From positions 1 to 42,562 of IMG/VR virus record IMGVR_UViG_3300006749_000028: 42,562 nt of DNA; one strand, given 5' to 3'. The notes beneath the pieces were generated by a model. The model made no database searches, was not told the DNA's origin, and worked only from the letters and a program-made list of their open reading frames with translations. Made by a program: the position numbers and the translations under genes. Every line of letters starts with the position of its first letter. The first letter of the stretch is position 1. Shown here in pieces: positions 32,482-41,762 of this stretch. The DNA is from a virus.

Positions 32482-32489
32482 CAAAGATA
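32482..32489 (-). promoter_or_regulatory. TAnnTTTG -7 element opening the tail unit
   Basis: TATCTTTG on the minus strand directly follows the T-tract of the terminator at 32493-32523 and precedes the start at 32466 by 15 bases. No -33 TTTG is visible. The terminator-then-promoter layout mirrors 595-655. Confidence 0.55.
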
Positions 32490-32492
32490 AGC

Positions 32493-32523
32493 AAAAAAAA
32501 AGAGGTCATTAAATTTGACCTCT
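32493..32523 (-). terminator. Rho-independent terminator after the decoration-like gene
   Basis: Read on the minus strand, AGAGGTCA pairs with TGACCTCT (8 bp, 7-base loop), followed by a run of T. It lies 25 bases past the stop at 32548. Confidence 0.9.
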
Positions 32524-32547
32524 CTTCAAAACCTTCTAAAAGATAGT

Positions 32548-32832
32548 TTAGATAGTAGCTACAGCTACGCTTGTAAACACTAATCCTCCATCTTTAGATA
32601 CTGGGGTAGTAACCTCAGTCCATTTAGACTGATTTGCAGTTACTATAGCAGCGTTAACATTTTCTCCAAAACCTGAAGTTAAACTTGTTCCAGTAACAGT
32701 AAATTTGTGGCTACCGCCTTTTAGAAAAATTGTTCCAGCAGTTGAACTTGTAGTTTCTGCATAAAGAATGTCATCAACAGCAAGATGAACGTTTCCATCA
32801 TTAGCTGTATCGAATGTAATATATTTTGCCAT
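32548..32832 (-). CDS. Small head decoration-like structural protein
   Basis: A 94-residue, Thr/Ala/Gly-rich, beta-type protein (MAKYITFDTANDGNVHLAVD, then GSHKFTVTGTSL). No membrane segment or catalytic motif is visible. It has its own -7 element and its own terminator, so it can be expressed as a monocistron at high level. That fits an abundant capsid decoration or fibre-cap protein. Similar small proteins occur downstream of capsid genes in marine phages. Decoration is inferred from size, composition and location. Confidence 0.55.
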   Translation of the reverse strand: MAKYITFDTANDGNVHLAVDDILYAETTSSTAGTIFLKGGSHKFTVTGTSLTSGFGENVNAAIVTANQSKWTEVTTPVSKDGGLVFTSVAVATI

Positions 32833-32861
32833 GTTAAAAAAATTATGGGTTAAACAAAGGA

Positions 32862-32869
32862 CAAAGGTA
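32862..32869 (-). promoter_or_regulatory. TAnnTTTG -7 element of the decoration-like gene
   Basis: TACCTTTG on the minus strand lies 29 bases before the ATG at 32832, in a 45-base gap. No clear -33 element was found. Confidence 0.5.
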
Positions 32870-32877
32870 CTAATTAT

Positions 32878-33630
32878 TTAGTAGTCATTTTCTAGCACTG
32901 CCTCTAGCATCTTTAAATGTTCCAATCCGTCATCACTCTGAAGATATGAAGAAACGATATAAAGAGGGTCTTCACCATAAGGAACGGTTAACATTTTTTT
33001 CTTGTTGTTTGTGGTATTAAACCAAACCTCTTTTCTTTTGTTTCTAAAACTCAATAAAGATTTGTCAAAAAACAACTTCACTTTTGATTGAAGTTTTAGC
33101 ATAGGGTCATTCACCATCTTCATAAATCCTGAAGGGTCTCTTTTAACGTATATCAAAATATCTCTACGAAGCTCTGCTGTAGTGACCCTTGAAGTATCAA
33201 TACCTAACAAAACTCTTCCAATGTTTTCTACTTGAGATATCGTAAGCTTGCGGGCTTCAATAAGCGCATCCACCTCTATATTAAATTGATTTACCTCTTC
33301 AGCTGCATCTTTCTCTTCGTTTACCTCAATAAATTTTTTTCCATTTAAAGGGTGATAGTGCAAAAACTCTTGTAACACTGGGTTGTTTTTGGGCACTCTT
33401 AAAAAACCGTCTTCAAAAATAACGGGCTCCATAATAACGTTTCCGTCTTGCTCATCTTCAAAAGGTGACTTTTGATTACGAGCGTACCTAAGAGTTCTGT
33501 TTGTTCCTTGGGACTCATCAAAATATAAAAGGGGGAATCTTCTAGAGTGTCTAGTTGGCAGCATAAAAGATAAAGGTGCTGCGTTTCTGGTAAGCTTGTA
33601 GACTTTGTCTACGAATGTTTTATTTTTCAT
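32878..33630 (-). CDS. Conserved structural-region protein, unknown function
   Basis: A 250-residue soluble protein. Residues 20-100 include RNAAPLSFMLPTRHSRRFPL, a YARNQKSPFEDEQDG segment and VPKNNPVLQEFL. A charged helix (about 105-150) and a basic C-terminal half follow. I recall related proteins next to capsid genes in Bacteroidota and marine phages, without an assigned role. A terminator separates it from the capsid gene upstream. Head completion or a minor head component is a guess. Confidence 0.55.
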   Translation of the reverse strand: MKNKTFVDKVYKLTRNAAPLSFMLPTRHSRRFPLLYFDESQGTNRTLRYARNQKSPFEDEQDGNVIMEPVIFEDGFLRVPKNNPVLQEFLHYHPLNGKKFIEVNEEKDAAEEVNQFNIEVDALIEARKLTISQVENIGRVLLGIDTSRVTTAELRRDILIYVKRDPSGFMKMVNDPMLKLQSKVKLFFDKSLLSFRNKRKEVWFNTTNNKKKMLTVPYGEDPLYIVSSYLQSDDGLEHLKMLEAVLENDY

Positions 33631-33651
33631 TATGTAAAATTAAATTAGATT

Positions 33652-33680
33652 TAAAAAAAAGGGAGGCTGTTACACCTCCC
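33652..33680 (-). terminator. Rho-independent terminator after the major capsid gene
   Basis: Read on the minus strand, GGGAGG pairs with CCTCCC (6 bp, 8-base loop), followed by eight T. It starts 10 bases past the capsid stop codon. Confidence 0.8.
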
Positions 33681-33690
33681 TAATGTAATA

Positions 33691-35112
33691 CTACTCTTGG
33701 AATAAGAAGAAGTTGTTTGCACCTAAAGTACATACAGCTCTCTCAGACAAGAAGTTGACCTCCATAGCATCTAAGCTTGAAGTAGCAGCTCCGCCAGCAG
33801 AACCTGTAATCCAGGTTTTGTAACGTCTGTCTTCAGTTTCAGAAGCTCTGTAACGAACATGAAGGAATGGTCTCTTAGCGTTTTTACCAAGGATTTGGTC
33901 ATAAACAGTAGTTGAACCAGCAGGCACTAATAGTCCGTTTACACGGCCTGAGTTAGCTCCAGTTGGTAGACCACCTCTCATTGTTGGGTCGTTTAGATAT
34001 TTCCAGTCAGACTTGTAAAAGTCATAACCTCTTCTAAATCCTGTAAATCCAAGGTTTAGAGCCATATCTTTATCGTTGTCAAATAGTCCATATGAAGTAC
34101 CACCAGCTCCGTAAGAGTTTTGGGCGGCCAACATATCATCTATGTCAAAGCTAAAGTCTCTGTCAACGAAAATTACATTTTCCTCGATAGAACCTTGCTT
34201 GTCTAGTCTTGAAATGATAGCATCAAAATCAGCTAATGTGGTTGGATTTCCTCCACCCCATACATTTCCTCTATTTTCTACTACATAGAAAATACCTTCA
34301 GAACCTTTGTTTCCTACATCTCCTGTAGCAGCAATTGCTCCTGAGTTAGCTTCAGCAGGAACTGCTTCAATCATTGCAGTTTCTAGATAGTCGTCAAAAC
34401 GCAATCTAGTTTCATGCTCAGACTTTAAATACCATAGGTATCCAGTAGCTCCATTTTCTGTAGTAACTTCTACCCATCCAATCTGGGCCATATCAGAACC
34501 ACTAACAGCATATTTATCTTTAATGATGATGGGAGAGTTAGAGAAGATAGTGTCATCAGCCTCTAAAGAACCTGACATTCCCACTGTTCCTTTCTTAAAC
34601 TCAGAACCATAAATAAATACTGTCCTTGTAAGTCCAGTACCACCAACTTGTCCGCCACCTTCGTAGTAAGCAACATCAAATGTTCCGTTAGCAGTGCTAA
34701 CAGCGGTAACGATACCTTTATTCATTCCTGAACCAGCGTTATCAGAGATAACAACTGTTTGTCCTACTCTTACTGCAATGCTTCCAGTGCCTGGTACAAG
34801 AGTATCATTTACTGTAATAGTTGCAGTGTCAGCAGCTGCTGCTGCTCCCGATGCACAATTGGTGTATTTAGTGTGTAATCTTCCTTGCTCAGCCCACTTG
34901 ATAAGGTCAGAGTTAGAAGGCATTTCAGCACCGACCATTCTTAGAAATCCAGAAATAGTACGATTGCCATATCTTTCAAATTCTTTTTCATAAGTATCAG
35001 GTAGATACTGATTCAAGAAATCAAAAGTAGTGATGTAATTTGAAGCCAAGGGGACTTGTTCCGCACTTGGTTGTAAAGCAAACCCTGGGGTTGCTTGAAC
35101 TGCTCCAGCCAT
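33691..35112 (-). CDS. Major capsid protein
   Basis: A 473-residue protein directly after the scaffold gene. The N-terminus (GAVQATPGFALQPSAEQVPL, then TTFDFLNQYLPDTYEKEFER) and the helical segment through residue ~85 fit HK97-fold capsid proteins of Bacteroidota podoviruses. Residues about 95-160 look like an inserted beta domain (GSIAVRVGQTVVISDNAG). Evidence is gene order (terminase, portal, scaffold, capsid), size, the terminator directly after it as for an abundantly expressed gene, and composition. Inter-gene spacing from scaffold is 10 bases. Confidence 0.8.
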   Translation of the reverse strand: MAGAVQATPGFALQPSAEQVPLASNYITTFDFLNQYLPDTYEKEFERYGNRTISGFLRMVGAEMPSNSDLIKWAEQGRLHTKYTNCASGAAAAADTATITVNDTLVPGTGSIAVRVGQTVVISDNAGSGMNKGIVTAVSTANGTFDVAYYEGGGQVGGTGLTRTVFIYGSEFKKGTVGMSGSLEADDTIFSNSPIIIKDKYAVSGSDMAQIGWVEVTTENGATGYLWYLKSEHETRLRFDDYLETAMIEAVPAEANSGAIAATGDVGNKGSEGIFYVVENRGNVWGGGNPTTLADFDAIISRLDKQGSIEENVIFVDRDFSFDIDDMLAAQNSYGAGGTSYGLFDNDKDMALNLGFTGFRRGYDFYKSDWKYLNDPTMRGGLPTGANSGRVNGLLVPAGSTTVYDQILGKNAKRPFLHVRYRASETEDRRYKTWITGSAGGAATSSLDAMEVNFLSERAVCTLGANNFFLFQE

Positions 35113-35122
35113 AATGTTAAAT

Positions 35123-36283
35123 TTATTTTTTTGTTATACTTCTTATTTTTAGGCCTCTGCCCGAATCAGAGCCGACTGACCTTATTTTCATCCCCCCTTT
35201 ATTAGTAGCCTCTGGAGCTCTACGCTCACTCATGTTTATGTTTTTAGTTTTGCGTAAAACATCTTCAGTGGCTTCTGATTTGCCTTGTTCGTAAAAGAAC
35301 TTAGCAAACTTATCAGGGTTCATTGCAATTGCTAAAGCTCGGTGATATCCAGGCGCATCTTTTACAAAACCTTTTTCATCCAAATACTTTGTTATAAAGT
35401 TCATGGGTGTTTCTTGATTTTTTTTGATTGCCTCTCTATCTCCAGGCGAGAACGTTATTGTTTTATCGTCAAGCACGAAATCAAAACCTTTGAAATCATT
35501 TGAAAACACTTCGTTAGTCTTTTTCAAAAACCAACTGCGTTTAAGTTCGCTCTCCTTTTCTTGAGACTTAGCAGATTCTAAGTATTGCCTATATTCAATT
35601 AATTCTTCATTAGCTTGAGAATCAACAGCCGAACTTGACTCAAGGGGCTGCTTATACAATTCTTTTTGCTCGTTAAAGAATTTCTTTGCTTTAGCAATAG
35701 TTCTTTTCTTTGCAAGTTTTACTTTTTTAATAACCGATTCTTCATCTATTTCTTCATCATAAGAATAATCATCCATTAATGAATCAATATCTTCAGGGTC
35801 TAAACCCTCTCCCTCAGTTACTGTTAAGTATTCTCTTAGCAAAGAGTCAGGATTCATAGAGTTAAAGTCTTTTTGCAAACGCACATAGTCTTCAATTCCT
35901 CTTCCTGTTTCTTTTTTATACTTAAAGTAAGCGGCAACATCTTCGGGCAACTCGTCTGTAGTTTCCCGTTCAGTCATTAATTCATCAAAAGAATTAATTT
36001 GCTTACCGTATCTTTCTCCAATATATGTAAGAACTTGGTCTTCCGAAAGCTCAGGTGTTGTCTCCTCAACTTCTTCTGTTTTTACTTCCTCTTCTTGTAC
36101 TTCAGGAGTGTCGTTAACAACACTCTCTTCTGGTGTGTCTAAATCTAAAGCGGTCTGTGTTGACTCGGTTTTTTCTTCAGATACATCCTCAAATTTTTGT
36201 TCGTGCTTTTCTAAAAGCTCTTGTTCAACTTCTTGAACAGATTTTTGTTCAGGCGTGTCTAACGCTCTTACTTTCAATTCCAT
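35123..36283 (-). CDS. Scaffolding protein
   Basis: A 386-residue, very acidic protein. The first ~95 residues are Glu/Thr-rich and disordered (VQEEEVKTEEVEETTPEL). Lys/Glu-rich helices follow at about 185-270, and the C-terminus is short and basic (MKIRSVGSDSGRGLKIRS). An acidic helical body with a basic capsid-binding tail, placed between portal and capsid genes, is the standard profile of a phage scaffold. No protease motif is visible. A TAACTTTG element 18 bases upstream suggests a dedicated promoter for scaffold plus capsid. Confidence 0.8.
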   Translation of the reverse strand: MELKVRALDTPEQKSVQEVEQELLEKHEQKFEDVSEEKTESTQTALDLDTPEESVVNDTPEVQEEEVKTEEVEETTPELSEDQVLTYIGERYGKQINSFDELMTERETTDELPEDVAAYFKYKKETGRGIEDYVRLQKDFNSMNPDSLLREYLTVTEGEGLDPEDIDSLMDDYSYDEEIDEESVIKKVKLAKKRTIAKAKKFFNEQKELYKQPLESSSAVDSQANEELIEYRQYLESAKSQEKESELKRSWFLKKTNEVFSNDFKGFDFVLDDKTITFSPGDREAIKKNQETPMNFITKYLDEKGFVKDAPGYHRALAIAMNPDKFAKFFYEQGKSEATEDVLRKTKNINMSERRAPEATNKGGMKIRSVGSDSGRGLKIRSITKK

Positions 36284-36301
36284 TAGATATAATTTAGATT
36301 A

Positions 36302-36309
36302 CAAAGTTA
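36302..36309 (-). promoter_or_regulatory. TAnnTTTG -7 element before scaffold and capsid genes
   Basis: TAACTTTG on the minus strand lies 18 bases before the ATG at 36283. A weak stem (AATGCA with TGCATT) sits just upstream, after the portal stop. No -33 TTTG is visible at the usual spacing. Confidence 0.5.
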
Positions 36310-36336
36310 TTAAAAATATAAATGCAGTTTTTTGCA

Positions 36337-38772
36337 TTACCTGGGCTCAAATTCAGCTAAATCAAAGCCATCTAGACTATCTTCATCTGACTCAAACCTT
36401 TGAGGTGGAAGATTGTTTTTCCGCTGAGATATTAATTTTGATTGTTCTGAGTTTTGCTGACTTATTCTATCGCTTTTAGCCTGCTCTCTAGCCCCTTCTC
36501 TCAAAGCTAAAGATTGTTCACTAATATCTCTAAGTTGAAGATTATAGTTAAACTCTTGTTGCATCAATTGAGCTTTAAGCGCTGCTTCATTTTTATTCTT
36601 CTCGATTTCAAACGCAACTTCAGCTTGTTTGACTTTCATTTTAGATTCGCCCTCAAGTTGTATTTTTTGAAGAGTTAACTGCGCAGCCATCTCTTGAGCT
36701 TTTAATTGCTGTTGCGCTGTCATGGTTTGTTTTTGCATAGCCATCTTTTCATCTCGCTCTTGCTTAGCAATTCTTTTTACTTTTAAAAGTTGGTTGGCAA
36801 GCTTTAAGTTTTTAATCTCTCTTATGTCTATAGCATCTTCTAGATTAATATCTCCTTTTGATAAAGCCATCTGAATGTTTTGTTCAAGCATAGCTTTTTG
36901 TTCTTCGTCAGGAGACAGCTCAATAAACACCCCAAAGTCATAAATATACAAGTCAGATATTTCCCCTAGTATACTTACATTGTATTTGCCTATCTTGTTT
37001 ATAAAGTCATCTTTAAAATCGGCATACTCTAGTATGTCTGCAATTCTATATGTTAAAGCTTCTGCTAAAGTTCTATAGATATAAAGACTTCCATCTAAAA
37101 TATGTCTAGTAGCGGTATTAGAGTTCAACGCTGCAAGCTTTTGAACACCAACTAAAGCGTTAGGGTCGGGCGTACTACCGTCTCTCGCTTCATTTAAGCC
37201 TGTTACAGAGCGTATCATGTCTAAGTAGTGGTTATAGTTGCCTATAAGCATTTGCGTCTTAGAAGCGCCTGAATTGCTTGTGAGTTGCTGTATAGGCACT
37301 TTACCTTGATTATACTCTCCTTCTTGAGTGTAACTTCTGCCCACGACACTACCAGTTTGAAAATACAAACGCAAAGCGTCTGAAGGGTCATAGGCCGCTC
37401 CAGTGCCTAGGTCTACCTCATTTAACCCATCTGCATCTATATATACCCCGTCAGGAACTGTTCTTGCAATCACCTGTTGCAGTTTTAAATGGGTTATTTG
37501 TATAAGGTCAGCAAAAGGTATCATTCTTCTTACTAAAGACTCAATAACTCCTTTATACATTCTAGGAGCTACAGCTACATAGTTTGGTAAAGCATGCTGA
37601 GAAGAAGACTTAGGTCTAACCATATTCTTGGCTAGCTCCCATTTTAAAAGTATATTGGTTCCCATAACCATTATCCCTTCATACCAAACATCAATTGTTT
37701 TTTCTATCTTTTCAAACTTACCTTCTTCCAGCATTTCATCTGGTGGATTAAAGGTGTCATCCTTTTCAATCATTTTAGAACCGCCACCTTCAAGAATCCT
37801 TTTCTTATAAACCATCTTTTGAGTGGTCTTATAATTAAAGTACATCAAAGTACATGTGTCTCTATAAAAAATATCATTTTCATAAAACTGAGCTACATTA
37901 TAATAATCAAACCAACTCTGAGAATATTTAGATATTTCATCTAAATCATCACGAGTTAAGCTTGGGTCTATTTTTAACAGTTCAGCAATAGGCAGTGTTT
38001 TTATTTCTCCCCAGTAAAAACAATCTTTAAAGTGTGGGTCTTCCGTATAACTGTAAACCACATTTGCTGGGTCTACATATGATATTTGTACACCAGCGCC
38101 TGGAAGAAACTCATGCTTAGCAACCGACATTCCAACAACAGTAGAGTCATAATCTAACTGCTTTCTAATATCATCATAATGATTCTCCGCAAACATTGTG
38201 TCTATAGCCTCTTCTTCTGCAATCTCTATAGCTGGCTTATAGTTTAAATTCATGTATAAACTCATCTCTTCATCTGAAGAGGGCAAGTCATCTGGATTCA
38301 TAGTAAAAGTTTGAATCCCTGTTTCTTCTTGCATCATTGTCAAAACATCTTTGGCGGCCATTTGACCTTCTATCATGTCTTGATACTTGCTACGTTTAGC
38401 TTGTGAAAGTGCGTCTTGAGCGTATGCTTTTACCTTAAACTCTCGGTCTTGCATGCCGTTTACTACAATGTCTACAAATTTAGGAAGGATAGGGACAGGA
38501 GTCCAGTCTAAGTTTAGATAAGATAGGTCTCCGTCTACCGCCAATTCGTTTTTGTATTTTGCTATGGATTGCTCTCCTCTAGCATAAAGACGAAGTCTGT
38601 GAAAATCTCGCCATTGATTATAATATCTACATTGATTCCCGTCTTTCTTAAACCACTCGTATTGTATTGCCTGGCCTATCTGAAGGCCAAACTCATCTGT
38701 TGCTTTTTCAGCGTCAGAAACAAACTGGCTTGGAAAATATGTAGATGATATGTTTATAGTAACATCTTTCAT
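36337..38772 (-). CDS. Portal protein
   Basis: An 811-residue protein directly downstream of the large terminase, with no gap between stop and start. Size and order match large podovirus portals (P22/N4-type). The core shows portal-like segments (YDSTVVGMSVAKHEF, YVDPANVVYSY, ARTVPDGVYIDADGL and MIRSVTGLNEARDG). From about 665 to 800 it is a Gln/Lys/Glu-rich coiled coil, compatible with a long barrel projecting into the capsid. It should form the dodecameric DNA gateway and terminase docking site. Confidence 0.85.
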   Translation of the reverse strand: MKDVTINISSTYFPSQFVSDAEKATDEFGLQIGQAIQYEWFKKDGNQCRYYNQWRDFHRLRLYARGEQSIAKYKNELAVDGDLSYLNLDWTPVPILPKFVDIVVNGMQDREFKVKAYAQDALSQAKRSKYQDMIEGQMAAKDVLTMMQEETGIQTFTMNPDDLPSSDEEMSLYMNLNYKPAIEIAEEEAIDTMFAENHYDDIRKQLDYDSTVVGMSVAKHEFLPGAGVQISYVDPANVVYSYTEDPHFKDCFYWGEIKTLPIAELLKIDPSLTRDDLDEISKYSQSWFDYYNVAQFYENDIFYRDTCTLMYFNYKTTQKMVYKKRILEGGGSKMIEKDDTFNPPDEMLEEGKFEKIEKTIDVWYEGIMVMGTNILLKWELAKNMVRPKSSSQHALPNYVAVAPRMYKGVIESLVRRMIPFADLIQITHLKLQQVIARTVPDGVYIDADGLNEVDLGTGAAYDPSDALRLYFQTGSVVGRSYTQEGEYNQGKVPIQQLTSNSGASKTQMLIGNYNHYLDMIRSVTGLNEARDGSTPDPNALVGVQKLAALNSNTATRHILDGSLYIYRTLAEALTYRIADILEYADFKDDFINKIGKYNVSILGEISDLYIYDFGVFIELSPDEEQKAMLEQNIQMALSKGDINLEDAIDIREIKNLKLANQLLKVKRIAKQERDEKMAMQKQTMTAQQQLKAQEMAAQLTLQKIQLEGESKMKVKQAEVAFEIEKNKNEAALKAQLMQQEFNYNLQLRDISEQSLALREGAREQAKSDRISQQNSEQSKLISQRKNNLPPQRFESDEDSLDGFDLAEFEPR

Positions 38773-40995
38773 CTATGTAATTAATTCACTTATTGTTCCT
38801 TTATTTGTATACCTTGCAAAGTTAAGGTTTATTTTTGATTGTTTTTTCTCTGGAAGGTACATGTGTTTTTGGTTTGCCATGATTGCCAAGCCTGAACTAA
38901 TAGATGCGTCAAACCGAGTTCTATTATTAATATCAAATTTTGCCCAATCCTCTAAAGTTCTTGTAAACATCATACTCCCCATCTCATCACTATCTCTAAA
39001 GCTACCCTCAAAATCTAAGCCCACATATTTTTCTATGTACGATTCAATAGCGGCTGCATGCGACTGCTTTACGTCTTCAGAGCTATTAGGGATTCCTCCT
39101 AACTCTTTTTCAGTTTTTGATAGCTTAGAGTAATGTTTGTCTGGTCTGTTCATGCAAAAGTGTCTATACCCTCTGTTTTTGAAATGATACAGCAGTCTAG
39201 GCTTGTTGTTTTCTATAAGTATTGGCATTCCATATAATACGCAGGCCATTAGTACTTCTTCAAAAAATATCTCAGCGGTTTGAGGCCTGGCTATATACTC
39301 TAGAAAAAACTCATTTGATGGAGCCTCCTCCATGCTAAATTTTGTCAAACCATGAAGCGCTCCATTAGAACCTCCACCGCCTACAGTTCCAGATATATCA
39401 TAGCTATCACATCCAAAAGCTCCCATATGTTCGTTGCCTGGATACTTATATCCGTTTCTTTCTAGAACTCTGTTTTGAACACCTTTTGCGGGAACCCAGC
39501 TTATTAAAAATCTACCACGAGTATCTGGCTTAAACACTACCTTGGTATCTTTAATCCCATTAAGCCATGACATATTACCCCTAGTAAGATGATGTTCTTT
39601 TATTAATGAATCATTAAAATCAATCTGCTGATATATTTTAGTTAAGTTAAATATAGAGGCCTTGCTCTCATCTCTAAAGGCGTGTGACTCTGTTCTGGGA
39701 AACTGCCTATAGTATTCATTAAGGGCATCTGCGTCAGACTTCAAAGATTCTACTTCTGCTTCCCAATAATCAATAGCACCATTTTCTATCCACTCGCCAT
39801 CTACACCCTTTACTTTGTCTGCGCTCTTACGCAATACAGGGTGACCATATAAATCTATAAAGCCTTCCATGTTATATTCCATTGGAATAAACAACGAGTA
39901 TAATCCACTTTTAGTTTGACCGTTGGCATTTCTTTTAGATATGTTTGAGTCTTCGTAAAGCTTTTTAAAATTTTTACCCCCCTTATCCAAAGAGTTGGAG
40001 GTTGAGCCCATTAAACATTTTCCTATTATCTTACTTCCCAACCTTAAACAAGTCTTAGTTACCCTCCAGTTGTTTAAGATGTTGTTTGGTTTAATCCATT
40101 TGCCACTTTCATCATGAACCAACAACAATAGCTTCTCACCATCATACGAGTTGTCATCTGTATTTTTCCAGTCAATGGTGGTATCGAGCCCAGATAATTC
40201 CTCGTTAACTGCCTCATACATATTCTTCTTGGTTATCTTGGATGCTGGAATCCTAAAAGCTAGTTCGGTTTTAGGTTTATCCATACCATCTTGGATGGGC
40301 TTAAAAAAGAATGGAAGTCTGTTAGATATTGGTACAACCTTGTCTGTAAACATTTTTTTAGAATCCGAGCCCGTCTTTGAAAGTATTCCTACTCTAGCAT
40401 CCTTAGCAAGTGTTCCTGTGTTTACACACTCTGAAGAGCCCATAAAAGAAAATCCAGAACGTCTTATTTTTAAATATATCATCCCAAAGCTTCTCTTGTC
40501 TGCCCTGCAAGCCTCCCAAAAGATAAAGAACAGTCTATTAGCCTCTCTAAAATCTGGATAACCTACATCTATAGTAGACCACTGAAGATACATGTAGTGA
40601 GAACCAGTCATGTAGGTAGGAACACCGTTGTTCATAAACCAATGCCCTTCTTCTCTTTTGTCAAACTCCGCCTCTATATAGTCAACCCATTTACTTTTAA
40701 AGCCAGCGGGCATTTCATTCCATTGAAATATAGAGTATACTTTAGAAAGCTCCTTGGGATATTCTTTTCGCTTCCAATACTGCTCAGCTTTAGATTTAGA
40801 GCGGGAGCTAACTTTTGCTGGCTGTTTCGGAAGACCAACGCGAAGGCCTGATATTTCAATAACCTCCCCGACCTGACCAGTCTTGGAAATAACTATAAAG
40901 TCATACTTTTCATTATATCCATATTCCCAGCTTTTGGCTCTGTTCTTGTTTAGCCTTACTGCGTTCGGTATATATTTATCTAAAATTTTATACAT
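38773..40995 (-). CDS. terL: Terminase large subunit
   Basis: A 740-residue packaging motor. The ATPase shows a deviant Walker A (KIRRSGFSFMGSSE, 176-189), Walker B LLLLVHDES (289-297, D294-E296 region) and a coupling motif LMGSTSN (328-334). The nuclease domain has an acidic strand in MGAFGCDSYDISG (near residue 525) and further acidic residues toward the C-terminus (SEDVKQSHAAAIESY). Longer than most terminases, with an extra ~90-residue N-terminus. It lies between a candidate small subunit and the portal gene, the normal packaging order. Confidence 0.9.
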   Translation of the reverse strand: MYKILDKYIPNAVRLNKNRAKSWEYGYNEKYDFIVISKTGQVGEVIEISGLRVGLPKQPAKVSSRSKSKAEQYWKRKEYPKELSKVYSIFQWNEMPAGFKSKWVDYIEAEFDKREEGHWFMNNGVPTYMTGSHYMYLQWSTIDVGYPDFREANRLFFIFWEACRADKRSFGMIYLKIRRSGFSFMGSSECVNTGTLAKDARVGILSKTGSDSKKMFTDKVVPISNRLPFFFKPIQDGMDKPKTELAFRIPASKITKKNMYEAVNEELSGLDTTIDWKNTDDNSYDGEKLLLLVHDESGKWIKPNNILNNWRVTKTCLRLGSKIIGKCLMGSTSNSLDKGGKNFKKLYEDSNISKRNANGQTKSGLYSLFIPMEYNMEGFIDLYGHPVLRKSADKVKGVDGEWIENGAIDYWEAEVESLKSDADALNEYYRQFPRTESHAFRDESKASIFNLTKIYQQIDFNDSLIKEHHLTRGNMSWLNGIKDTKVVFKPDTRGRFLISWVPAKGVQNRVLERNGYKYPGNEHMGAFGCDSYDISGTVGGGGSNGALHGLTKFSMEEAPSNEFFLEYIARPQTAEIFFEEVLMACVLYGMPILIENNKPRLLYHFKNRGYRHFCMNRPDKHYSKLSKTEKELGGIPNSSEDVKQSHAAAIESYIEKYVGLDFEGSFRDSDEMGSMMFTRTLEDWAKFDINNRTRFDASISSGLAIMANQKHMYLPEKKQSKINLNFARYTNKGTISELIT

Positions 40996-41277
40996 TTATT
41001 TAGACCTTCTTTCTGCAAATCCTTGCTTTGTTTCTACCTTAGAACTTCCTTGTTTTGAAAGTTGTAATGTCTCCTCTTCTCCGTCAATTCTGTTTAATAT
41101 ATCAAACGCGTCAAATATAGCTAGCTTTTTTGTTGCTGCTGCATTCTTTAGCCTATCAGCCGCAAGCTCATCTTCAGGGTCAGGTTTTATAATATCCTCT
41201 TTGGCCACTTTAATAAGTTGCTCTACTGCCCTTCGGCCAGCGTGTATAATTTTTTCTTTTAACAAATCTGATTTCAT
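40996..41277 (-). CDS. Candidate terminase small subunit
   Basis: A 93-residue, charged helical protein whose stop abuts the large terminase start. A conserved-looking core, DELAADRLKNAAATKKLAIF, is followed by a short basic C-terminal tail. Small size, helical nature and location directly before terL suggest the DNA-recognition subunit of the packaging motor. No helix-turn-helix is obvious, so the call is mostly positional. Its ATG overlaps the stop of the oxygenase gene before it. Confidence 0.45.
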   Translation of the reverse strand: MKSDLLKEKIIHAGRRAVEQLIKVAKEDIIKPDPEDELAADRLKNAAATKKLAIFDAFDILNRIDGEEETLQLSKQGSSKVETKQGFAERRSK

Positions 41278-41762
41278 GCTTTGGTTTTCATAAAAATTAC
41301 TTGCACCAATCTAGAATATTCCCCTTCTCCAAAGTTTTCAAATATATTTCTTGAGTGAGGAATTTTAGCATCAAACATAACCATTCTATTATAACCTGCA
41401 TACAAAGTACACATCGGCACATAATTATCTAGAAATTTATTATATTTATATAGAGTTGTCCCGTCTTCTAGAGGGTGATAGGAATTTAAATACAACAACA
41501 CTATTTTGTCTCCCATCATTTCATCTGTATGTATAAAATTAGGTTCTTCTTGATAAAGAGGAGACTGTCTCATAAAATTAAAGACCACTTCTTCTTCTGG
41601 AAAAAGTTCTTCAATTTTATATTGAAATTCATCCATCCCCCGTTTTTGTATTCCCTTAAATGTTACATCTCCATATAGAACATCTTCAAAAGTTCCTTTT
41701 AATGCATCAACAACATACTTATTAGGATTATCTAAAAAGTCATCAAAAATCATATTTATCAT
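41274..41762 (-). CDS. 2OG-Fe(II) oxygenase-like protein (DUF6445-type)
   Basis: A 162-residue protein with a minimal double-stranded beta-helix oxygenase signature: H78-x-D80 in FIHTDE, distal H136 in IPHSR, and R151 as candidate 2OG ligand in EYSRLVQV. The segment GDKIVLLYLN and DGTTLYKYN between them matches small oxygenases of the DUF6445 type. Substrate unknown. It overlaps both the GroES-like gene (upstream) and the candidate small terminase gene (downstream) by 4 bases, so it is expressed with packaging genes. With the double-domain enzyme at 23046, the phage carries three oxygenase domains. Confidence 0.7.
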   Translation of the reverse strand: MINMIFDDFLDNPNKYVVDALKGTFEDVLYGDVTFKGIQKRGMDEFQYKIEELFPEEEVVFNFMRQSPLYQEEPNFIHTDEMMGDKIVLLYLNSYHPLEDGTTLYKYNKFLDNYVPMCTLYAGYNRMVMFDAKIPHSRNIFENFGEGEYSRLVQVIFMKTKA

